Assembly: GCA_004431415.1 (NCBI GenBank) | Contig: QPMI01000437.1 | Coordinates: forward strand, 346,245-410,244 | Direction of reading: 5' to 3' | Length of the DNA: 64,000 nucleotides | Origin: Cyanophora paradoxa | Taxonomy: Eukaryota; Glaucocystophyceae; Cyanophorales; Cyanophoraceae | Shown here: positions 17,501 to 27,349 of the stretch, piece after piece | Numbering within the stretch: the stretch's first letter is position 1 | How the letters are laid out: the number at the start of each line of letters is the position of its first letter | Notes under the pieces: model-generated | The model's database searches: none | Seen by the model: only the letters and a program-made list of their open reading frames with translations | Told to the model about the DNA's origin: nothing | Translations under genes and position numbers: made by a program

Positions 17501-20256
17501 TTGCGTTAAAGATCACATCACCTGAAACAATAATAGATAATCTCACTGTTATTAGTAAAGCAAACCTTCCAAACTATCCTACAAATGATGTGGTTCAAAA
17601 TTGGATACGAAACCATACACACACCAAAGGTCAAATAACAGATTTCGCACACAAGCATTTATGGGAGGATATCACGAATCCACCATTAACCTTTCCGCCT
17701 GATATTCACACTCATGATTATACCCAGATTACCAACTGCAATCACAGACACCCATGGAGCGAAATTGATCAACAACCAGTATTTGCACAATTGAATGCAA
17801 TCGGAAATATTTTTAATGGAGTTACACTTTACCAATCCAGTAATACAGCTGAAAGGTTATATTTGAATGATCATTATGTCAGCCTCAATGGGACTTTTAC
17901 AGGTCAAACAGGCACCCCCATGGTGGGAACTCTTGCAGTAAGATTACCCAGGGATCCTATTGTAAATGGAGCCTATGATGGAGATTTTAATGTTAGTGTG
18001 ACTGATACTTTCCCCAGTATCTATGTAACGAATTATCACCCAGGAGAAACAGGACAAGAAGAGAATTTTTCAGCAGCAATTCAAGTAAATGTAACAGATC
18101 AAAGCGCATATGATGGAGCAAGACCTAAAATAGTTTTCACAAGGGAGAAAGTTGTAAACTACCTTCCTGTTGCGGGACAACCCACAGATGATCACGGAAA
18201 ATGTGAGATGGCGTGGATAAAAACGTTATCAGGTGGCGCCTTAGAAGTCAATCAGAGAATGGCGGCGAAAAACTTACACAATACCACCCTTTCCGGTGTT
18301 GTTACAGATGATTATTTAGAAAACAAAGATTATGTTACAAATACAGAATTACAATTAGCTGTTACAGATTTTGTTACAGATACCGATTTAACGGCGGCAC
18401 TTGCTAATTATCTACCTCTAACAGGTGGAACTGTAACAGGTACTGTGAATGCTACCACTTTACAAATTGGCGGAACCACAATACCAAAAGGTTACGATTT
18501 CGACCAATTAGATGTGGTCTCATCAGATAGAAGCCCGAATAATTGGACTGTTACAGGATGGATACCAAGAACCGGACAAACAGGATGTTATACAACACCA
18601 GCAAATGATGAAGATTGCAGCGGTTGTTGGATGAGGTGGGTTGTTCCGACAGGTATGAAATCGTTTTATATTCAGCACATGCCTTGGGGTAATTGTAGAT
18701 ATTTCGATATCTACGGGCAAACTGTTAATGGATATCAACATTTCTTAAAGCGTGTAAATGCTTATCAAGTAATTCAGGAAGTTAATCAAGGTGGAACACA
18801 CAATTGTATTTTGTTTGTCTCTATTAATTGCGAATTCTACAAATATATTTATGTTCAAGGTCGAAAAGGTCGCATTCATCTTACGGGGGTTTTCGGTTGG
18901 AGTAGACAAAGAGCAATGGATAATGAGGTTGGTATGATCTCTTGGGATAATATTTTTAGTAAACCATCATTTTATTCAGCCGCAGACCTTCCACAAACAG
19001 CGACATGGCCAACAAATACATGGTTAAAATCAACCGACACTGTTCCGCGAATTTGGTTTGGAAATGGTGATTGCACATATATTCGAGGTTATGGAAATAG
19101 TGGTGGTGTTTCAATTGAATTCAGAGACTCAGCAGATGGAGCAATATTAAAGTCTTATAACAATGGTAACTTTTGGGTGAAAAACACTATTACAGCGACC
19201 ACTATTAATGCTACAACAGATCTTCAAATAAATGGTAATGCTGTTCCAAAGTTTCACACAGCAGATAAAACAAAAGGAGGTATTGAATTTAATAGATGTT
19301 CTTATGGCGATTGGACATGGGCGTGGAGTTCAGCATGGGATCCACATTATAATTATGGTTCATATGTTCATAATAATCAAACGGATGATCAAACTTCTAC
19401 CGCTTGGATTGACTTCGATATTCCAGAAGGATATCACACAGGAACAGCGTTTTTAACTTATCTACCTTGGACTAACTCACGAATTTTTGAAATTTGGGGA
19501 CTGAATCGACAAGGGAATGAAGTTTTTATTACATCAGTGAATAGTTATCAACCATACGCCACATCGCCTGATGGTAACCACAGTGGTGTAAATAATGTTC
19601 CGATACATCTTGGTAATCGATTTCTCACAATTCGAATTAGACCAAAGATTGGAAGAGTTCACATTATGGGTATAAGTTACATGAAAATATGGGTAGGAAA
19701 TAGTTATGGTGGTCACACCGGCTATATTCATTGGAATAATGTTTATAGTAAACCAAATATCTTAACAGGAACTGTGGGGACTTGGTTTAATTCCAGTGAT
19801 GGATATAATCGAATTCATTTCGGTAACAATGATTCTACATATTTGAAAGGAAGAGGAACTTATCCAATAAGATTTCGAAATGAATTAGATTCTAATATTT
19901 GTTGGATCGATCATGACGGGCGGATGTGGATAAACAATTATTTAACACAAGGAAGTGACAGAAGATACAAAACCGATATTAAAAAGATAACCGGCGCTCT
20001 TTCAGCAATTGAAAAATTGGAAGGAGTGAGTTTTAAACGAATTGGGAGTGAAAAAGACGGAACAAAATTAGGTTTAATTGCGCAAGATGTAGAAAAGGTA
20101 ATACCAGAAATTGTAAGTGTCACAAAAGAAGATGGTTACCTTTCTCTCGAATACACGGGTTTAATTCCAGTTCTCATTGAAGCTGTGAAGGAGTTGTCCC
20201 AAAAATGCAAAGATCTACAGGATCAAATAGACCAAATTAAAAATGTCAAAGTATAA
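14531..20256 (+). CDS. Giant phage-like fibre with S74 chaperone tip (one frame break)
   Basis: About 1,908 residues, the likely receptor-binding fibre. The N-terminal part shares SGRLIF, DRHLLP and TRQWRNIHG with the element B fibre. Next come acidic repeats of the EEYLPDG-DPQEYEYEQ type, then tandem KYPPEDHRHDWGDI / INNKP repeats typical of phage tail fibres. A concanavalin/LamG-like module ends in EIIVFNRALTAEEK. Two related beta modules follow, then an intramolecular chaperone of peptidase S74 type: GSDRRYKTDI (Ser-Asp cleavage dyad), LGLIAQDVEKV and a C-terminal coiled coil. The frame breaks at about 14945 in a CCCC run (one base missing). The 3' half differs in composition from the 5' half, consistent with tip exchange. 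Confidence 0.82.
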
Positions 20257-20259
20257 TAA

Positions 20260-20565
20260 ATGGCGACCTATCCTCTTGGTGGAACCACCTATTCTACTGA
20301 GCCTGTTGCGCTTTCTTTTGATACAATCACCCTTGTAAACGCATTACAAACAGTTGAAAAAACGATTCAGCAAACTAACAAGCTCTCACCAGTTGTCAAT
20401 GAGTATAAAAACCTCTTGGTTAATGTCCTTGCTCAAGCTGCATATGGTGACCCTGTTGCTAAATACACTGAGTGTGATAACAACATTAAAGCAATGACAT
20501 CCAACCTGCAAGTTCTTTCAACTGTTTACCAATCCCTTGGATCGAATTTAATCACTTTGGCTTGA
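20260..20565 (+). CDS. Small hypothetical protein after the fibre (101 aa)
   Basis: Not recognised. A 101-residue, mostly helical-looking soluble protein (MATYPLGGTTYSTEP...) that starts 3 bp after the fibre stop codon and so is probably co-expressed with it. It has no cysteines forming a motif and no membrane segment. By position it might assist fibre assembly, like small genes after tail-fibre genes in phages, but nothing in its sequence shows this. No homologue is seen in element B, which has a different small gene at 50350-50613. Confidence 0.55.
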   Translation: MATYPLGGTTYSTEPVALSFDTITLVNALQTVEKTIQQTNKLSPVVNEYKNLLVNVLAQAAYGDPVAKYTECDNNIKAMTSNLQVLSTVYQSLGSNLITLA

Positions 20566-20604
20566 TTGCAGTTTATTTTTCTTTCCTTCTTAGTAAAAGA
20601 AGCA

Positions 20605-21480
20605 ATGGGTGAATATAATCGAGTTCAACTGCCTATATATTCCCTTGGATCCCCTGCAATGCATTTTCGCCAGCATGAAGTAAATGATGAGGTTCGTGGT
20701 TTAGAATCCACAGAGAGACCCAATTCCAATGGCAACTCCTTTGATAAAAATTCGATTATTCGAGTTAAAGAGCTGAGAGCTGATAAGAATTCTGGTGTGG
20801 TTAAAACAACTCGACTTCTTGTCACAAATGCTAACTTTTTCCAGCCTACCAATGGAGGTCCTGATGCTTACAGTGTTGATCTGAAAGCCCTTGATTTCGA
20901 TAAGAATTCTGCTGCTGTAACTGTGAGATCAGGAGGAGCATTTATTGGTGGTGGCTGCAGAGTTTCAGGTCAGCTATCTTCATCTGTTTCCTACAATGAT
21001 GTCCCAGATACTCTCGAACAAAATGTGGAGAACCCACAACGAATTCGTTTCTACACACCTGTTGCACAGCAACCTTTTTTGCATTTCTATGTTGCATCCT
21101 CTGTAACTCTTGAGAATTCGGAATTAGTTTCCATTACAGGAACTGATCGAGTAAGAAGAAATATTCCTCTTCCCACTGCAATGCTTTCCATGTGTAGAGC
21201 CAATAATAATCAACCAGGACACAACTACTTATTCTTTGTTCAAGCTTCGAACCATTTTGGCAGAGGATATTGTGTTTATAACAATTTGACATTTACCTAT
21301 GATCTGTTTGTCACTGAGGTTGGAGTATACAATACTATGATTATGGGACTGAGAACAGATATAGCAGCTGTATCAGCACTTCGTGGGGTAAATGTTGCTG
21401 ATATATTCACAACAGGATTTTACCAAGAATTAGATGTAATTGATGACCCAACCCATAAAAGATATATCCCTTTAATGTAA
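20605..21480 (+). CDS. Fibre-associated paralogue family member A1
   Basis: A 291-residue protein starting MGEYNRVQLPIYSLGSP. It carries the family core: H-x-x-x...STERPN, then IIRVKELRADKNSGVVKTTR, LLVTNANF, and VRSGGAFIGGGCRVSG. The closest relative is 50672-51518 in element B (MTEYNRVQLPIYS). Four other members share the core (21482-22314, 48215-49285, 49308-50330, 52119-52954). The N-terminal and core parts are conserved and the C-terminal beta-rich parts vary, as expected for capsid- or fibre-attached proteins with variable heads. The start at 20605 is chosen from the B paralogue. Confidence 0.7.
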   Translation: MGEYNRVQLPIYSLGSPAMHFRQHEVNDEVRGLESTERPNSNGNSFDKNSIIRVKELRADKNSGVVKTTRLLVTNANFFQPTNGGPDAYSVDLKALDFDKNSAAVTVRSGGAFIGGGCRVSGQLSSSVSYNDVPDTLEQNVENPQRIRFYTPVAQQPFLHFYVASSVTLENSELVSITGTDRVRRNIPLPTAMLSMCRANNNQPGHNYLFFVQASNHFGRGYCVYNNLTFTYDLFVTEVGVYNTMIMGLRTDIAAVSALRGVNVADIFTTGFYQELDVIDDPTHKRYIPLM

Positions 21481-21481
21481 A

Positions 21482-22314
21482 ATGGCTGAGCAACCCCACT
21501 TGAACGAATTATTACACCTCAACTATCATTAGCTGCCCCAGCAAACCATGTTTTACAGCATGCTACTTTTGATGATGTAGAGGGTCTCCAATCAACAGAG
21601 GTCCAACCTACAATGAACACCTTTGGTTCCACCCATAAACTGAGATTACAGGAACTCAGATGTGATAAAAATAATGGAATAGTTAAGACAACTAAGCTAC
21701 TTGTTACCAATGCAAACTTTTCTGCTCATTATGGAGACCCAGATAGCTATGGAGATCCTCTTTCTACTTATTCTTTTGAATCTAGGTCGGGAGCTATTAA
21801 CTGCAAATCGGGGGGAGCTTATATTGGTGATGGTCTTAGGGTTGGTGGGGCTGTTGGAGCGCCTCTATTTGTGAATGATCAACCCAATCCCATTGATCCC
21901 AACACAAGAATTCGAACCTATGTCCCCAGCATGAATGCCCCCTATATAATCAAGATATTCCCCATTGTTGTAAATGAACAAACAGCAGTAGTAGATTCTC
22001 TTGTTGAGATTGGTGACCACTACAAGGTAGTTGTGGATATTCCACCAGATGTTTATGCTGTATGTCAAGTGGAGGGTGGAACTCCTAATTTTGCAGTTGT
22101 GATCACCCCATATGATAATTTCGGAATTGCTTATCATGGAGTCAATTTCGGTTTGGAAGACTATCAGTTTCTTGTGAGAGCCACCAAGTTTGGTATCTAC
22201 AAGTGTGTGATGTTTGCAGAGAGAACCGATTTTATTGCAAAGCAGAATACCTATGCTGAATACTATGGGACAAATCGATATTTTCCCATTTTTGGGCAGG
22301 ATACTGCTCCATAA
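21482..22314 (+). CDS. Fibre-associated paralogue family member A2 (frame break near start)
   Basis: About 277 residues. The ATG at 21482 (MAEQ) shifts frame within the first six codons, one base missing near the CCCC run at 21494-21497. It then continues ERIITPQLSLAAPANHVLQH, matching 52119-52954 in element B (MAEAVERIVVPTLTLAAPVN). The family core follows: LRLQELRCDKNNGIVKTTKL, LVTNANF and CKSGGAYIGDGLRVGG. The C-terminal half is beta-rich and shared with the B copy (ITPYDNFGIAYHG). It is next to paralogue A1, probably from tandem duplication. Confidence 0.7.
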
Positions 22315-22336
22315 GAATATTGGTTATATATAGAGT

Positions 22337-22609
22337 ATGGATAGTAAAACAAAAAAGTTTATTGATGCTGCTATGACAGTTCATGGTAAAGATAAATTCG
22401 ATTACAGTGAGACACATTACATCAAAGCTCAAGAGAAAGTATCTGTGAGATGTTTGCAGTGTAATAAAGTGATCCTTACCTATCCCTTTAATCATGTGAA
22501 GGGATCAGGTTGTAGGGAATGCAACAAAAAGCATTCTCAGGCTTACAGGAAAAGGGCTACTTCATCAATCAAAGTAGAGTACAGGGATATTTGCATTAGG
22601 TTCGATTAG
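22337..22609 (+). CDS. Single DUF723-like zinc-finger protein (90 aa)
   Basis: A 90-residue protein with one unit of the finger found three times in the 8546-9475 nuclease: FIDAAMTVHGKDKFDYSETH, CLQCNK, then GSGCRECNK. It lacks the nuclease domain. It may be a truncated homing-nuclease relative or a free-standing DNA-binding finger. It starts 22 bp after the A2 gene in the same direction behind a TATATATAG stretch. Confidence 0.6.
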   Translation: MDSKTKKFIDAAMTVHGKDKFDYSETHYIKAQEKVSVRCLQCNKVILTYPFNHVKGSGCRECNKKHSQAYRKRATSSIKVEYRDICIRFD

Positions 22610-22638
22610 GATTAATTAATTTTTCTAAGGTATTCTTA

Positions 22639-23037
22639 ATGGAGACTAAATACAGAGGCTTTCATGTAATGCTTGATTACAAGGCTAAAACAGCTATAGC
22701 AACAGGTTATGAGCATGTTAGCTTCCTAGGTAATTGGATTATGGGAACCCTTGAACAAGCAGTATTGAGACAAGGTATTAGGATTGTTCATAAGCATTGT
22801 GAGATATTTGATGGCAAACTATCACCTCCTGGTTTTGCATTGGTTCTGCTATTAGATGAAAGCCATTGCACAGCTCATTGTTATTCCAATGAAGGCATGT
22901 TAGCAATTGATATATTCAGTTGTGGTAAAGAAGCTCAGCATAAAACACAAGCAGTTGCAGATGAGATCGATAAAACAATGAATTTCCTCACATTTGAGAA
23001 GACTGAGAGACATAAACATGATAGATTCCCGTTTTGA
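22639..23037 (+). CDS. speD: S-adenosylmethionine decarboxylase-like pyruvoyl enzyme
   Basis: A 132-residue protein matching the short bacterial/archaeal AdoMet decarboxylase (polyamine synthesis; makes decarboxylated AdoMet for spermidine). It opens with GFHVMLDY and has HCEIFDGKLSPPGFALVLLL followed by DESHCTAH. The Glu-Ser self-cleavage pair, the catalytic His five residues after that Ser and the catalytic Cys twenty residues after it (AIDIFSCGKE) keep the spacing of Ser63, His68 and Cys83 in the Thermotoga enzyme. So self-processing and activity are plausible. Some speD relatives in bacteria and phages are ornithine or arginine decarboxylases, so substrate is open. It is the last gene of element A and absent from element B: a cargo gene. 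Intact. Confidence 0.85.
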   Translation: METKYRGFHVMLDYKAKTAIATGYEHVSFLGNWIMGTLEQAVLRQGIRIVHKHCEIFDGKLSPPGFALVLLLDESHCTAHCYSNEGMLAIDIFSCGKEAQHKTQAVADEIDKTMNFLTFEKTERHKHDRFPF

Positions 23038-23467
23038 TAGGTTTATATAATGATAATCAGGGTAATTTACCTTTTTTATTACAAAAGCTTTCTACAATGA
23101 TTATTTTCCGGATTCCGGTCATTCTTTACGATAGAAATTCTACTGTATGATGTAGCCGAAATATGAATGCACCCTACATTAAGCAATGTCAAATAATTAG
23201 AATAATGTTCGATTTCCTTACACTAAAACCTCAGCATCTGCCCTAGATTCCCCCTATAATTAAAGTGGAATCAAGGTTGACTCATATTAATCGATAGTAT
23301 ATGGATTTTGTTACGAATTCAATGCAAGGGTTGACTAAGTGGGTTGAGTTGACTCAAATTTCACAGGAAATAACAATGAATCAGAGTATAAATGCATTTT
23401 TTGAGTCAACTACACCAACTAACACTGAGAAAGTAGAAGATATCATATAGTATTACCATATATGGTT

Positions 23468-23650
23468 TGTCAGGCACTATAATATAGTTGTCAGGCAGTA
23501 ATATAGTATGTCAGGCATTGTCAGGCACCTTTTTAGAAAACTTTTATAAAATTGAAATTTCATTGTTAATCCAAACAATGACTTAGCCAAAATAAAATAC
23601 TTTATGAAAATCGATAGATTTAATGCCTGACAAATAAATGCTGCCTGAAA
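23468..23650. repeat. Iteron-like module 3 (TGTCAGGCA)
   Basis: TGTCAGGCA at 23468-23476, 23489-23497, 23509-23517 and 23519-23527; TGCCTGACA at 23624-23632 and a degenerate copy at 23642-23650. Spacing, the TTTTTAGAAAACTTTT stretch and the CATTGTT...AACAATG core repeat those of 5783-5965, so it is a duplicated module of about 180 bp, 17.7 kb away. Confidence 0.75.
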
Positions 23651-23713
23651 GATTTAACACCAACTAACACTGAGATTTTCACAATATATGAGGTCCTTAC
23701 TGAATATGGTATG

Positions 23714-23813
23714 TGTCACAGGTGTCACAGGTCTATCCCGTGGATTTTAAAAATCAATTTCTCACTAGGACTTTCCTTGGGATTGACCTGTGACACCTGT
23801 GACACCTGTGACA
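23714..23813. repeat. TGTCACAGG iteron hairpin
   Basis: Two direct copies of TGTCACAGG (23714-23731) face three inverted copies CCTGTGACA (23787-23813). The arms 23714-23733 and 23785-23804 are a perfect 20-bp inverted repeat around a 51-nt loop. The word differs from TGTCAGGCA, so this is a second repeat family. Confidence 0.75.
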
Positions 23814-24057
23814 CCCAATTTTCTAAGGGTCCCCCCTTAGACTCAACAAAACAATGATAAAATCATATAAGTTTCATGTATAATTACGATTGAATTCAAT
23901 AAGAGATCGATTTATTAATATAAACAAATGAATCATTTATGGATCTTAATCGAGTTTAGCGATATATTTCCGATTAAATGAATTAAATTTAATTAAATTT
24001 AATCGAGAAAGTACATGAATATAATATCGATTAAATCAATTACCTTTTAGACCAATC

Positions 24058-24340
24058 ACACATAGTAAAATGCGGAGTTTTAACCAGAGGCAAGATCTAA
24101 TTGAGATTCAGTTATATTATTCGGAAATATATACAGATTATCGATTGACTCAGTAAGACTAATCGGAAAATAAGAGAAATTTACGATAAAATATCGAAAA
24201 GAATACAAAATAATCGAAATAATTGAATATTCGATAAGATATACACAGATTATCGATTGATTGAAATAGAATATACGAGATATATCAACAAAATCAATTA
24301 AGATAAGCCGAGGGTTAAAACTCCGCATTTTACTATGTGT
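24058..24340. repeat. 283-bp inverted-repeat structure at the element A / host junction
   Basis: The 28-mer at 24058-24085 (starting ACACATAGTAAAATGCGG) is the exact reverse complement of 24313-24340. The 227 bp between is very AT-rich with repeated ATCGATT words. Base 24341 begins GC-rich host coding sequence. It may be the terminus of element A with an inner inverted copy, or a MITE-like insertion at the junction; a possible CAATC repeat flanks it (24053-24057 and 24344-24348). The left end of element A would be needed to decide. Confidence 0.7.
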
Positions 24341-25950
24341 TTGCAATCGGCGCGGGCGCTGTCGGGGACGGTCCCGTTGGGGCAGCGGGTCGGAGAAGAC
24401 GCCCCGGAGGGCGCCACGGTGCCCGGAGGCACGGCCTCGCACGTCGGCATACCCTCCGCCCGGTACGTCCCTGCCATGTTATATATAATTAATATGAATG
24501 TTATGAGTCCTGAAAACGTGATGTAGATGGAGCTCAGTTTGATTTCTCACCGGTGGGGCACTGCAAGCAGAGCCTGCCATCCGATGCTGCCGCTTCGCCT
24601 GCGGCGCACGGCGTGCAGTTGGCCGCGCCCTCAATCGGAGCCACCCAGTTGTTGGGGCACGGCGAGCACTGAAGGCACGTTAAGCTTGAAGACGAATCGA
24701 GAAGGCGCAATCCAATCTCAAGTTCAGAGCGTGCACGTACCTCTCCTTCACGATCGGGTTTCTCGTACGTTCCAGGGCTGCATCTCACGCACTGTTTTCT
24801 CTCAAGAGAGCTGATTTCTCCCGGGGGACACTTGGCGCAAGAGTCGCCTCTGGGAGAAGCGTAGTCCGTGCCGCACGTGACGCATTCGCCGTCGACAACG
24901 CTCGAACCGGGCCGGCACGTTTCGCAGCCGTCCTGCTCTGCCGTCGACAGCTGGTCCTGCGCAAGTGCAGGTGGGAATATCAGTTGTGTGGGAAGCGTGC
25001 GGATATCTGTGGACGGGAAATAAATGATTGACCGCGGGGCACGTCGAACAAGGCCCGGCGCCCGAAAGTCCCCTCGAGAGAGTATTGACCCGGCGGACAC
25101 CTGCGCCATACAATAAGCATCCGTCGCGCGAAGGCAGAATGGAAAGAGCGTCGAGTTCAAAGCGCACGGCGTGCAGGGGCTAAAAGCAGAGGGCTGGTGG
25201 TAGCCCGCCGCGCAGGGTACGCATGCGGTCCTCGCCAGATTCGGGTACTCCCCAGCTGGGCCTGGAGCGGGCCATCAGCTTTAGATACTAAATATTCTAC
25301 GATACGATCAGATAAGCTGCCGTGCGTACTGTGCGCCACAACGTTAAACATTGCGCTTCATTCGCTTAGACGGGGCAGCACTGTACCTGATTTGGAGGGC
25401 ACATAAGGCATGTAGACGCCCTGGGCTGTGCAAGGTACGTGCCCGCTACGCAGGAGTAACACGCTGACCGGGCGTCAGACATCGCAGAAATGAAACAAAA
25501 ATGCTCGCGCTCACCGAAAGCGGAGCCATCCATGACGGTGAATTTGTTCGGCGCGCAGGGGGTACACGGCATCCCGTCCTCCGTCGAGTACGTGTGCTGG
25601 GGACAGTCTGGAGAGGCGTGCCGTCGTGAGCGCGCAGCTGAAACAAGCGCGAAACGAGGGCGACGGGAGTCGGATTCGAACCGTAGCAGGTAGCGGAGCC
25701 GGTGTTCGAGCCCGTGCCTTTGGTGCAGGGGAGGCAGGCGACGGCGCCAGGCGGGCTGTAGGAACCGGCGGGGCATCTGCAAGATAGCGAGAGAATTTGA
25801 ATTTGATACCGCCGCCGTCCGACGGACACTCAAGTGAAGCGAAGCGGAAATGAATAAAGAAGCGGCGCACTCGTCAGCGTCCTCGTCGAGAAGCAGTCCC
25901 GCCTTGGAGGATGCCCGACCTGGTTGCAAGCGAATCGCGTCACGCACAGA
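24341..25950 (-). CDS. Host surface-protein gene, cysteine-rich GCC2/GCC3-type repeat exons
   Basis: Several minus-strand exons in different frames encode cysteine-rich repeats of the form C-x-x-C-P-P-G-x-Y/E, for example KCPPGEISSLERKQCVRC, SPGTYEKPD, RCPAGSYSPPGAVACLPC and, next to element A, CEAVPPGTVAPSG followed by RCPNGTVPDSARADC. This is the tyrosine-kinase-receptor-like / GCC2_GCC3 ephrin-receptor repeat type of extracellular proteins. The last exon runs straight into the element A terminus and would stop 14 codons inside it, so the gene is cut there. Exon limits are not resolved. Part of the same gene as the following host entries up to 55.36 kb. Confidence 0.6.
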
Positions 25951-26422
25951 AATGAAACGGCTATAGCTGACCCGTTTGTGCTCGGACGCACCGGCTGGCA
26001 GAGGGACACACAAGTCCACGCTGTTCGCAGAGCTGCTGAACACCGCAGCCTGCAACGGAGGGTTTGAAAGAATAAAAAATGAATTTGCGGACAACGAGGT
26101 TTTCGCGGCAACCTCATGATTCCAGCGTTGTCCGGGAGAGCACCCCGTGTGGAGCTTGATTATTGTGATGGGATCGGAAACGATGAACACGATCTGCGAG
26201 CGTGCATCGGCGCGCGCTTTGCAGGAAACTTCCGAGTTGTACATCGCGACTGGCGAACCCATGGCAGCTCCGCGAACGTGGCGTTTCGATCTGCATCGAA
26301 CATGCGCCCGGAAGAGTAGTCGTCCACGACCATTGCACTGCGAGAATACCAGAATCGTTAGGCGGCAACGTTAATGCGCAGATCGGATCATGGTCATACG
26401 CATGAAAGAATTTAAATGAACC

Positions 26423-26990
26423 TTAGCACATTGGCTGGAAAGTCCGGTACGAGAACGCTGAACGCGACGCTGGCATTGTTAAAAGAGGCTCCGTCGACGC
26501 CTGCCAGGCGCAGGAGGCGGGAGGCGGGGGCCCGCTCGCTCTGGCGGCCCATGCGCTTCGAGTGGATGAAGCGCGGCCGCCGCGAGTCCGCAGCAAAGGC
26601 GAAGACGCGCGTGTTCGTCGAGGTGTGGACCTACACACGCACACGCGCAAGATACCACTTAATATTAGACTTTGACAGATCTAGACACTCTTGACGGACC
26701 TCCTGTACGATGAAGAGAACGCCGTCCTTGTACACAGCGGCGGCCACGCTCGTCCAATCGCTCCGCGATCCCGTCCACCCGGTGGAACCGTAGATCCGCA
26801 CCTCGCCGTCCACGGCGCCCGCCATGCCGCTCCGGTAGCTGTCCGGCTTGGCCAGGCGGACGACCCGATCGCCCGTGACGTAGAAGGCGTAGCGCCCGTT
26901 CGGCGGATCCACGAGGCGCCCTTCCAAGTACTGCGCATGCCCCAGAGCGTTTCAAACTCGCTGTGAAGTACAAGGGCAAGGCAACAGCAC
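26423..26990 (-). CDS. Host surface-protein gene, PA14-like exon region
   Basis: Minus-strand coding with EGRLVDPPNGRYAFYVTGDR, then VVRLAKPDS, resembles the core of PA14 domains (ligand-binding beta barrel: E-G-x-L...P-x-x-G-x-Y-x-F-Y-x-x-G-D). The next segment (DWTSVAAAVYKDG) continues in frame to about 26660. A second exon at 26423-26600 has a different frame. These belong to the large extracellular host gene, given shared strand, composition and domain style. Confidence 0.5.
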
Positions 26991-27349
26991 ATCCTCGGGG
27001 CGCACCCCGTAGCCCGAGCCAGCGTGCAGGGGCCGTTCGTTTTGGACCTGCGCGCGGGTCGCAGATGAGGAGCGGTCTTGGCTGCAGTTATCGTCATTAC
27101 GTAAGCGAGGTCCAGACGCAGTGATATTCGAACAAAATCCAGCTCGACATCAGGCTTTACATTAGCCAAGCAATTATATATAATTAGATGCGCACGATCC
27201 AGTGGTCGGCCAGCGGTAGCGTATCAGTGCGGAGGATCCGCGGGGCCGAGTGGACGACGACGCCCGTGCGATACTTGTTTCCCGGGGCCCGCGCGGGCTT
27301 CTCAGTGAACGACGACGGGTCGACAGCCCACGTCAGAGCCTGGAATAAT

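Larger units (their letters stand above)
23038..24057. other. Non-coding right-terminal region of element A
   Basis: I see no gene here. The region is AT-rich and repeat-dense. It holds TTGACTCA/TGAGTCAA copies at about 23275-23410, including a TTGAGTTGACTCAA palindrome, the third TGTCAGGCA module (23468-23650), the TGTCACAGG hairpin (23714-23813), and AATTAAATTTAATT-type runs near 23980-24005. It probably serves replication or packaging. Confidence 0.6.
1..24340. mobile_element. Element A: Polinton-like / virophage-like provirus, right part
   Basis: This AT-rich, intronless block carries polymerase B, TVpol-SF3 helicase, packaging ATPase, major capsid, two minor capsids, phospholipase and fibre genes. 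That set is diagnostic of the Polinton / Polinton-like virus / virophage group. The left end lies outside the window, so terminal repeats and a target duplication cannot be checked, and an integrase may lie beyond base 1. The right end is placed at 24340, where composition switches abruptly to GC-rich host coding sequence and a 28-bp inverted repeat ends. The virion module (6.9-22.3 kb) is collinear with that of element B. CpG is visibly scarcer here than in element B or the host. Confidence 0.85.

Noticed and set aside
23900-24057. tRNA or small RNA in the AT-rich end
   Set aside because: No cloverleaf arms or conserved T-loop could be found by eye.
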